From positions 1-10,308 of the forward strand of contig JAEZWE010000129.1 in assembly GCA_023420435.1 (NCBI GenBank): a stretch of 10,308 nucleotides of DNA. Reading direction: 5' to 3'. A program made the position numbers and the translations under genes. Below, in pieces: positions 1 to 5,431 of the stretch (its first letter is position 1; every line of letters starts with the position of its first letter). Under the pieces are notes generated by a model, which saw only the letters and a list, made by a program, of their open reading frames with translations, did not search any database and had not been told where the DNA came from. The stretch comes from Bacteroidota bacterium (GTDB lineage: Bacteria > Bacteroidota > Bacteroidia > Flavobacteriales > Weeksellaceae).

Positions 1-308
1 GTTTTATGGATCTTTGGGAATTTTTCTGCGAATTGGTAGAAATTGTGGAAGAAAAACCCGCTGTTAATTATCCAATTACCGCTTTCAGATTTGGAAATGT
101 CCCTTTAAAAGCACCGGGAAAAAGCAGCAGCTCAGGAAAAAGTAGAAAGTCGGCAATTCCTTTAATTGATGATGAAGATGGAGACAATTTTGGTTTCGAT
201 GACGAATTTGGAAATCAAAGTTTTGAAGACGAAGATGATGATGTTTTCGATGACGAAGAAGAAGAAACGTATCATGATGAGGCTTTTGATGACGAAGAAG
301 AAATATAG
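1..308 (+). CDS. 3' end of an unrecognised gene; protein with a very acidic C-terminal tail (partial)
   Basis: The reading frame is open to the left edge, so the Met codon at position 6 is probably internal and the true start lies outside the window. Numbering from that Met, residues 1-36 look folded (aromatic and hydrophobic, with Trp4, Phe6 and Phe7). Residues 37-49 are a Ser/Lys/Gly-rich basic linker. From residue 54 to the end 27 of 47 residues are Asp or Glu, punctuated by aromatics, with the motif FDDE three times (64-67, 81-84, 94-97). No signal or membrane segment is visible in this part. The tail is presumably disordered; such tails often contact basic partners, but this is inference. 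I do not recognise the family. A terminator follows 15 bases after the stop, so it ends its transcription unit. Confidence is for a real coding 3' end, not for a function. Confidence 0.75.
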   Translation, partial: FMDLWEFFCELVEIVEEKPAVNYPITAFRFGNVPLKAPGKSSSSGKSRKSAIPLIDDEDGDNFGFDDEFGNQSFEDEDDDVFDDEEEETYHDEAFDDEEEI

Positions 309-323
309 AGTAAAAGCAAAATG

Positions 324-353
324 AAAGAGCCCGGTTTTTCGGGCTTTTTTTTT
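324..353 (+). terminator. Intrinsic terminator of the acidic-tail gene
   Basis: The stem AGCCCG (328-333) pairs with CGGGCT (340-345) around a GTTTTT loop. It is extended outward by a G-U pair and A-T pairs, and is followed by a run of T to 353. It lies 15 bases after the stop of the upstream gene. Confidence 0.92.
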
Positions 354-366
354 ATGCTTAAATTCT

Positions 367-374
367 TACATTTG
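367..374 (+). promoter_or_regulatory. Bacteroidota-type -7 promoter element for the GH13 gene
   Basis: TACATTTG matches the Bacteroidota -7 consensus TAnnTTTG at all fixed positions and ends 14 bases before the ATG at 389. The -33 region, expected about 17-23 bases upstream, falls in the T-run of the preceding terminator and has no clean TTG, so only half the promoter is convincing. The implied leader is only a few bases long, leaving no room for a Shine-Dalgarno site. Confidence 0.55.
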
Positions 375-388
375 TCAAAATCAGAAAT

Positions 389-1741
389 ATGAAGAAAATA
401 CTCCTTTTAGCCATCATAGGTTTGGGAATTTTGTCCTGCACCACTCAAAAAACTGCAAAAAACATGGAACAACCGTCTCAATGGAAACATAGTACCAATA
501 TTTACGAAGTAAACATCCGCCAATATACCCAAGAAGGAACTTTCAAAGCATTTGAAAAACATATGCCGCGTTTAAAAGAAATGGGCGTAAAAACCCTTTG
601 GTTTATGCCCATAACGCCTATTGCACAAAAAAATAAAAAAGGAACTTTGGGAAGTCAATACGCTTGTTCAGATTACACCGCCATAAATCCTGAATTTGGG
701 ACCATTGACGATTTTAAAAATTTGGTGGAAAAAGCACACAATATGGGATTTAAAGTTATTATAGATTGGGTGGCAAATCATACAGGTTGGGATCATGTTT
801 GGACGAAAAGTAACCCTGATTTTTACTTGAAAGATCCAAAAACCGGAGATTTTCAAATTGCTTCCGGAATGGACGATATTATTGAGCTGGATTACAAAAA
901 TCCAAAAATGCGTGAAGCAATGATTGAAGCCATGAAATTTTGGGTTCGCGAAGCCAATATTGATGGTTTTCGTTGCGATTTAGCTTCTTGGGTGGAAGTC
1001 GATTTTTGGCAACAGGCAAGACCTGAAGTTGAAAAAGTAAAACCCATGTTTTTCTTGGGAGAATTCGACGAATTGGAAAATCCGGATTATGGAAAAGTTT
1101 TCGATGCCAGTTATATTTGGACTTGGATGCATAAAACCAAAGATTTTAATGAAGGAAAAGCTTCTTTTTCAGATTTGAAAAATTTATTGATGCGCTATTC
1201 TGCCATTGGTGATCATTCCATGAGAGCTTGGTTTACCTCAAACCACGATGAAAATACTTGGAATGGAACAGAATATGAAAAATATGGCGTTTTTGCAAAA
1301 CCTTTAGCGGTATTTTCTATTACTTGGAATGGAGTTCCGTTAATCTACAACGCACAAGAATTACCTTTGGAAACCAAACGTTTGGAGTTTTTTGAAAAAG
1401 ATCCAATTCCTTGGACTGCTAATCCGCAACTTCACGATTTTTATAGAACTTTGTTAACCCTAAAATCTTCAAATCCGGCATTAAGAGGTGGGGATCCCGA
1501 CGTTTCAACCTATACTTTAAAAACTAATGCCGAAGATAAAATTTTAGCCTATGTTCGAAAAAATGGAAAAAATGAAGTGTTAACCGTTCTGAATTTTTCT
1601 AAAAATCCGGTGGATTTTAAAGTTCTAGATGATAATTTAAGCGGAACTTTTGTAGATGCCTTTTCCGGAAAAAACAGAGATTTTTCTCAAGATAAAGGAT
1701 TTTCGCTTCCTGTTTCTGGATACGAAGTATTCAAAAAATAA
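389..1741 (+). CDS. GH13 alpha-amylase-family glycoside hydrolase, lipoprotein
   Basis: This is a retaining alpha-glucan hydrolase of the GH13 clan, 450 residues. Residues 1-17 form a lipoprotein signal peptide (hydrophobic run, then lipobox I-L-S-Cys17), so it should be lipid-anchored outside the cytoplasm. No acidic residues directly follow Cys17, so I see no obvious surface-export signal and a periplasmic location is plausible. The (beta/alpha)8 barrel shows all four GH13 regions: DWVANH at 126-131; GFRCD at 193-197 with the nucleophile Asp197; FFLGE at 221-225 with the acid/base Glu225; and SNHDEN at 284-289 with the transition-state Asp287. Residues from about 375 form a C-terminal beta domain. 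The barrel is compact, compared with many amylases of 500-700 residues. Exact substrate (starch, maltodextrin, alpha-glucosides) cannot be read from sequence. It is monocistronic between two terminators, with no susC/susD-like neighbours. Confidence 0.93.
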   Translation: MKKILLLAIIGLGILSCTTQKTAKNMEQPSQWKHSTNIYEVNIRQYTQEGTFKAFEKHMPRLKEMGVKTLWFMPITPIAQKNKKGTLGSQYACSDYTAINPEFGTIDDFKNLVEKAHNMGFKVIIDWVANHTGWDHVWTKSNPDFYLKDPKTGDFQIASGMDDIIELDYKNPKMREAMIEAMKFWVREANIDGFRCDLASWVEVDFWQQARPEVEKVKPMFFLGEFDELENPDYGKVFDASYIWTWMHKTKDFNEGKASFSDLKNLLMRYSAIGDHSMRAWFTSNHDENTWNGTEYEKYGVFAKPLAVFSITWNGVPLIYNAQELPLETKRLEFFEKDPIPWTANPQLHDFYRTLLTLKSSNPALRGGDPDVSTYTLKTNAEDKILAYVRKNGKNEVLTVLNFSKNPVDFKVLDDNLSGTFVDAFSGKNRDFSQDKGFSLPVSGYEVFKK

Positions 1742-1768
1742 AAATCTAAAAAATAGTTATATGAAATG

Positions 1769-1791
1769 AGCGGGTTTTTAACCCGCTTTTT
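1769..1791 (+). terminator. Intrinsic terminator of the GH13 gene
   Basis: A perfect 8-bp stem, AGCGGGTT (1769-1776) with AACCCGCT (1780-1787), encloses a TTT loop and is followed by T residues to 1791. It starts 27 bases after the GH13 stop. Confidence 0.93.
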
Positions 1792-1815
1792 AGTGAAAAT
1801 GATATTCCTAATTTA

Positions 1816-2256
1816 ATGGATAAAGCAAAAATTTTAGAATTGGTAAAATCAAAAATTTCTGAAAAAATTGGAAATTTAGAACGCCTCATTGCTGAAACTC
1901 GTGCGTCAAGCAACGATACCAAAAGTTCGATGGGTGATAAATATGAAACCGGAAGAGAAATGCTGCAACAGGAAATCAATAATTTGCAATTGCAGTTGAA
2001 TGAAAACCTTATTCATCAAAATTTTTTAAAAAATGTAAACACCAATCCACATCAAATGATTGGAAATGGAACTTTGGTGGAAACCGATGCAGGAATATTT
2101 TATATTTCAGTTTCCGCAGGTGAAATTACTTTTGAAAATAGAAAAATTTATGCAGTTTCCTCAGATTCGCCCATATCAAAAGGCATGATGGGAAAAAAAG
2201 TTGGCGATGAATTTGTAGTAAACGGACTGAATAGACAAATAAAAACCCTCTGGTAA
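1816..2256 (+). CDS. GreA/GreB-like protein (coiled coil plus Gre C-terminal domain)
   Basis: A 146-residue cytoplasmic protein. Residues 1-70 are helical and charged, in the pattern of the Gre antiparallel coiled coil: an IAETR segment at 25-29, a turn with SSMGDKYETGRE at 37-48, then a Gln/Glu/Leu-rich return helix. Residues 80-146 resemble the Gre C-terminal FKBP-like domain: VSSDSPISKGMMGKKVGDEF (114-133) parallels the SPIARGLIGK stretch of GreA. True GreA uses Asp41 and Glu44 at the coiled-coil tip to stimulate RNA cleavage by RNA polymerase. Here candidate acidic residues are Asp34, Asp41 and Glu44, but the turn is rearranged. A role in the RNA polymerase secondary channel is therefore inference. 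From memory, similar short Bacteroidota proteins are often labelled 3-oxoacyl-ACP synthase; nothing here resembles a thiolase fold or a ketosynthase active site. It is 12 bases upstream of the next gene and probably cotranscribed. Confidence 0.78.
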   Translation: MDKAKILELVKSKISEKIGNLERLIAETRASSNDTKSSMGDKYETGREMLQQEINNLQLQLNENLIHQNFLKNVNTNPHQMIGNGTLVETDAGIFYISVSAGEITFENRKIYAVSSDSPISKGMMGKKVGDEFVVNGLNRQIKTLW

Positions 2257-2268
2257 AACATCAAAAAA

Positions 2269-2916
2269 ATGAAAATAAAATTTTTGCTCATTGCACTTTT
2301 ATTCAGCATCCAAGCTTTTTCGCAGAATTTTTCTTTGGTTGCAAATGTGAATATAAACAGCAACCAAATTCGCTTCTTGGAACTTAGAATTGGAACAATC
2401 ACCGTTTTTTTGGATGATGGTGGAGAAATTACAGGATTTCAGGACGGAATTTTTGAAGGAAGTATCGATTATAACGATTTTGAAAGTGAAGAAAAAGAAA
2501 ATTTCGGAAAAATTAAAAATATCAATGATTTAACCGTTGAATATTGGAAAGTAAGCGATCGTAATGATCCGAAATTTGGTAAAATTAGCAAAATTGGAAA
2601 TCTGCAAATCGATTATTGGGATGCTAAAACTGGAAACGAAAAATTGGGAAAAGTAAAAAGCATAGGAAGTGTGACAATAGATTATTGGAAAAAAGCAGGT
2701 TTTGATATCACCATTCAAGGAAAATACAGCCGAATTGGCGATGTGGGAATTGATTATTACAACGACCAAAACGAAAAATCAACTTATGGTTATTTGAAAG
2801 ATATCGGTGATGTTCATTTTTCTTATTGGGATGAATATTTTTCTTCGGATGTAAAAGTGGGCAGACTAAGAACCGTTTCAGGAAATTCTGAAAATGTTTT
2901 AGTGAAAGTTTTTTAA
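2269..2916 (+). CDS. Exported protein of 23-24-residue repeats, unknown function
   Basis: A 215-residue protein. Residues 1-19 are a signal peptide (MKIKF, hydrophobic core, ending AFSQ), so it is predicted to be periplasmic or secreted; there is no lipobox Cys. The mature part is built of repeats of the form GKIxxIGxxxIDYW. Unit starts fall at Gly56, 80, 104, 127, 151, 174 and 198, spacing 24, 24, 23, 24, 23, 24. The best copies are 104-117, 127-140 and 151-164; the first and last are degenerate. Alternating hydrophobic residues and conserved Gly and Tyr-Trp suggest a regular beta-strand array, but the fold is inference. I recognise no catalytic motif or named family. It follows the Gre-like gene by 12 bases and precedes a terminator, so it closes a two-gene unit. 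The start is fixed by the signal peptide. Confidence 0.85.
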   Translation: MKIKFLLIALLFSIQAFSQNFSLVANVNINSNQIRFLELRIGTITVFLDDGGEITGFQDGIFEGSIDYNDFESEEKENFGKIKNINDLTVEYWKVSDRNDPKFGKISKIGNLQIDYWDAKTGNEKLGKVKSIGSVTIDYWKKAGFDITIQGKYSRIGDVGIDYYNDQNEKSTYGYLKDIGDVHFSYWDEYFSSDVKVGRLRTVSGNSENVLVKVF

Positions 2917-2943
2917 AAATTTGATGCTTTACTTATCAACAAT

Positions 2944-2977
2944 TTGCCTTCCTTTTCGGGGAGGTTTTTTATTTTTG
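2944..2977 (+). promoter_or_regulatory. Candidate thyA promoter (TTG-N23-TATTTTTG)
   Basis: TTG at 2944-2946 and TATTTTTG at 2970-2977 match the flavobacterial TTG-N17-23-TAnnTTTG consensus, with the spacer at the long limit of 23. The -7 element ends 14 bases before the thyA ATG at 2992, the same distance as at the GH13 gene. The spacer consists almost entirely of the upstream terminator hairpin and its T-run. Confidence 0.55.
2947..2970 (+). terminator. Intrinsic terminator of the Gre-like/repeat-protein unit
   Basis: CCTTCC (2947-2952) pairs with GGGAGG (2959-2964), with one G-U pair, around a TTTTCG loop, followed by six T. It lies about 30 bases after the repeat-protein stop and overlaps the spacer of the thyA promoter. 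Confidence 0.8.
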
Positions 2978-2991
2978 TGAAAATCCTCGAA

Positions 2992-3786
2992 ATGCAAAAC
3001 TATCTCGATCTTTTACAACACATCATGGATAATGGAACCGATAAATCTGATAGAACCGGAACCGGAACCCGAAGTGTTTTTGGATACCAGCTTCGTTACG
3101 ATTTATCTAAAGGTTTTCCTTTGATAACAACAAAAAAAGTTCATCTAAAATCCATTATTTACGAATTGTTATGGTTTCTGAAAGGAGAAACCAATATTGA
3201 ATATTTAAAAGAAAATGGCGTTTCTATTTGGGATGAATGGGCTGATGAAAACGGAAATTTAGGTCCTGTTTATGGAGCACAATGGAGAAGTTGGAAAGGA
3301 ACCGATAATAAAATAATCGACCAAATTTCGGAAGTGGTGGAACAAATTAAAAAAAATCCTGATTCCCGACGCTTAATTGTTTCCGCTTGGAATGTGGCAG
3401 AAATTCCAAATATGGCTTTAGCGCCTTGTCATGCGATGTTTCAGTTTTATGTGGCAGAAGGAAAATTATCGTTGCAATTGTATCAAAGAAGTGCCGATGT
3501 TTTTCTTGGCGTTCCTTTTAATATTGCAAGTTATGCCTTGTTATTGATGATGGTAGCGCAAGTTTGCGGTTTGGAAGTGGGAGATTATGTGCACACTTTT
3601 GGAGATGTTCATATTTACAATAACCATTTTGAGCAAGTGGAAAAGCAACTTTCACGAGATCCAAAAGCGCTTCCAACCATGAAATTAAACCCGGAAGTAA
3701 AAAATATTTTCGATTTCAATTTTGAAGATTTTACTTTGGAAAATTACGAACCACATCCTGGAATTAAAGCACCGGTAGCGATTTAA
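2992..3786 (+). CDS. thyA: Thymidylate synthase
   Basis: Converts dUMP and 5,10-methylene-tetrahydrofolate to dTMP and dihydrofolate; cytoplasmic homodimer. The ATG at 2992 gives MQNYLDLLQH and 264 residues, the same length as E. coli ThyA. A longer frame from TTG at 2944 would begin inside the upstream terminator and promoter and adds a 16-residue extension foreign to the family, so I reject it. Catalytic Cys146 sits in LAPCHA (143-148). Other conserved residues occupy E. coli numbering: Arg21, Arg126/Arg127, Arg166, Asp169, Asn177, His207 and Tyr209, and the end is PHPGIKAPVAI. All key residues are present, so it should be active. thyA is often next to dihydrofolate reductase (folA), which recycles its folate product; here a terminator follows directly and no folA is in the window. 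Confidence 0.98.
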   Translation: MQNYLDLLQHIMDNGTDKSDRTGTGTRSVFGYQLRYDLSKGFPLITTKKVHLKSIIYELLWFLKGETNIEYLKENGVSIWDEWADENGNLGPVYGAQWRSWKGTDNKIIDQISEVVEQIKKNPDSRRLIVSAWNVAEIPNMALAPCHAMFQFYVAEGKLSLQLYQRSADVFLGVPFNIASYALLLMMVAQVCGLEVGDYVHTFGDVHIYNNHFEQVEKQLSRDPKALPTMKLNPEVKNIFDFNFEDFTLENYEPHPGIKAPVAI

Positions 3787-3797
3787 AAAATATTGAA

Positions 3798-3824
3798 AGT
3801 GAGGATTTTTCCTCGCTTTTTTTT
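3798..3824 (+). terminator. Intrinsic terminator of thyA
   Basis: AGTGAGGA (3798-3805) pairs with TCCTCGCT (3810-3817), with one G-U pair, around a TTTT loop. A run of eight T ends at 3824. It starts 12 bases after the thyA stop. Confidence 0.93.
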
Positions 3825-3870
3825 GTAACAATTTTATTTTTTTTACAACTTATTTCTAAAATTTCAATTC

Positions 3871-5184
3871 ATGAAAAAAATCAGTAGCTTTTTTGGATTA
3901 ATCGCTTGTTCTGTATTATTCTCCCAAAGTTTTAACAAAGCGAAAATGGATGAGTTTATGAATGTTCTTGACGAGAACCAAAAGATGATGGGAACCATTG
4001 CTGTAGCGAAAGATTCCAAAATAGTTTATTCTAAATCCATTGGTTTAGCAGATATTGAAAATAAAATTAAAAACTCCCTTGAAACCAAATTTAGAATTGG
4101 TTCTGTAAGTAAAATTTTCACTGCGGTTTTGGTGATGAAAGCGGTTGAAGAAGGGCAATTAAAATTGGATGATAAACTTTCAAAATTTTACCCGGAAATA
4201 AAAAATTCTGAAAAAATCACGATTGAACACTTATTGAATCACCGAAGCGGAATTCACAATCTAACTGATTTGCCGGATTATCTTTCGTGGAATCAGTATT
4301 ATAACACGCCGGCTCAAATCATCGAAAAAATAAAAGAAGGAGGAAGCGATTTCGAGCCTGGAGCAGAAATGAGTTACAGCAATTCAGGCTATATTTTGCT
4401 GAGTTATATTTTGGAAAAGGTTTATAAAAAGCCATTTTCTAAAATTTTAGAGGAAAAAATTGTGAAACCTCTAAGCTTAAAAAACACGTATTACGGAGGA
4501 AAAATTGACGTTAAAAAAGGAGAAGCCAATTCCTACGAAATTTCAGAAAATATAAAAAAGGAAGAAGAAACCGATCCTTCCATTCCAAGTGGAGCAGGTG
4601 CTTTGGTTTCTAATGCGGAAGATTTACTGAAATTTATTCACAATTTATTTGGCAACAAAGTAATTTCTGCAAACAGTTTGGCACAAATGACTAAAATGAC
4701 AGACAATTATGGCTATGGAATTTTTGCAGTTCCTTTTCATGATTTGAAAGGTTTTGGACATACCGGTGGAATTGACGGTTTTACTTCGGAAGTTTTTTAT
4801 TTTCCTACTTCAAAATTAGCTTATGTAAGACTTTCTAATGGCGCAAATTTCGAAACCAATACCTTAGGAATTGCAGCTTTAAGTGCGGCAACGGGAAAAG
4901 ATTTCGAAATTCCAAACTTTAAAACCGTCGCTGTTTCGGAAGCGGATTTAAAAAAATTGGAAGGAACGTATGCAACATCCGCTTTTCCGTTAAAAATAAA
5001 TGTTTTTGTTAAAGATGGGAAACTTTTCGGACAAGCTACAGGACAAGGTGAATTTCCTTTGGAAGCCAAATCTTCCACAAAATTTGAATTTACAATGGCC
5101 GGAATTGAAATGGAATTTGTGCCGGAAAAAAAGGAAATGAACTTTTCGCAAATGGGAAATAAAATGGTTTTTACCAAAGAATAA
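3871..5184 (+). CDS. Exported serine hydrolase, class C beta-lactamase/penicillin-binding-protein-like fold
   Basis: A 437-residue serine hydrolase of the beta-lactamase (class C-like, Pfam Beta-lactamase) superfamily. Residues 1-19 are a signal peptide ending VLFSQ, so it acts outside the cytoplasm. Three active-site motifs are visible: Ser78-Val-Ser-Lys81 (SxxK), Tyr169-Ser-Asn171 (YxN), and His297-Thr-Gly299 in place of the KTG box. An HxG third motif is common in the esterase/peptidase branches, which argues against a true beta-lactamase. Residues from about 355 form a separate beta-rich C-terminal domain often attached to such hydrolases. Substrate is unknown: peptide, D-amino-acid peptide or ester are all possible. 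It is the first gene of a unit with the 75-residue protein (1-base gap) and the M1 peptidase, bounded by terminators at 3798-3824 and 7958-7987. Confidence 0.9.
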   Translation: MKKISSFFGLIACSVLFSQSFNKAKMDEFMNVLDENQKMMGTIAVAKDSKIVYSKSIGLADIENKIKNSLETKFRIGSVSKIFTAVLVMKAVEEGQLKLDDKLSKFYPEIKNSEKITIEHLLNHRSGIHNLTDLPDYLSWNQYYNTPAQIIEKIKEGGSDFEPGAEMSYSNSGYILLSYILEKVYKKPFSKILEEKIVKPLSLKNTYYGGKIDVKKGEANSYEISENIKKEEETDPSIPSGAGALVSNAEDLLKFIHNLFGNKVISANSLAQMTKMTDNYGYGIFAVPFHDLKGFGHTGGIDGFTSEVFYFPTSKLAYVRLSNGANFETNTLGIAALSAATGKDFEIPNFKTVAVSEADLKKLEGTYATSAFPLKINVFVKDGKLFGQATGQGEFPLEAKSSTKFEFTMAGIEMEFVPEKKEMNFSQMGNKMVFTKE

Positions 5185-5185
5185 A

Positions 5186-5413
5186 ATGAAATATATTAAA
5201 ATAATTCCTGAGGATCATACGGATTTGGAAGTTTTAAAAAATACTTTAAATCAAATCAAAGGGATTCAAAAGGTTGAACTTATTGATGAAGAAAATCCGG
5301 AAAGTGAACTGAAAAAAGCATTCCATAAAAGCAAAGAACAATTGAAAAAAGGAGAATATGAAAGTATCGTGAATGATATTTTTGATCTACTCATTCAACC
5401 AAAATCCAAATAA
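5186..5413 (+). CDS. Small charged protein of unknown function
   Basis: A 75-residue protein without a signal peptide or membrane segment, hence probably cytoplasmic. Residues 1-34 read as beta-alpha-beta (strand KYIKII, helix DLEVLKNTLNQI, strand QKVELID). Residues 38-70 look like two amphipathic helices (SELKKAFHKSKEQLKKGEYE, then SIVNDIFDLL). The pattern of a helix, a Lys-Gly-Glu-Tyr turn and a short acidic helix is reminiscent of small antitoxins, where a similar stretch binds the toxin, but there is no toxin-like gene beside it and I do not claim that function. The ATG follows the serine hydrolase stop after one base, so translation is likely coupled. The M1 peptidase starts 18 bases after its stop. 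A cytoplasmic protein between two exported hydrolases is odd. Its codon use looks like its neighbours. Confidence 0.8.
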   Translation: MKYIKIIPEDHTDLEVLKNTLNQIKGIQKVELIDEENPESELKKAFHKSKEQLKKGEYESIVNDIFDLLIQPKSK

Positions 5414-5431
5414 AATTTACAAAAAAATTAC

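Noticed and set aside
1746..1979. A 77-residue - strand frame across the terminator and the Gre-like start
   Set aside because: It spans the terminator hairpin and is antisense to a protein with a recognisable family pattern.
2944..2991. N-terminal extension of ThyA from a TTG at 2944
   Set aside because: It would begin within the upstream terminator and the candidate promoter, and adds 16 residues absent from the family. ATG at 2992 gives the standard 264 residues with catalytic Cys146.
3822..3858. Promoter for the serine hydrolase (TTTG at 3822, TATTTCTA at 3851)
   Set aside because: The -7 match lacks the TTTG end and the TTG-to-TA gap is about 25 bases, outside the usual range. Too weak to list.
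3871..5184. Reading the serine hydrolase as an antibiotic-resistance beta-lactamase
   Set aside because: The third motif is HTG instead of KTG and there is an extra C-terminal domain, which points to the esterase/peptidase branch. Resistance cannot be claimed.
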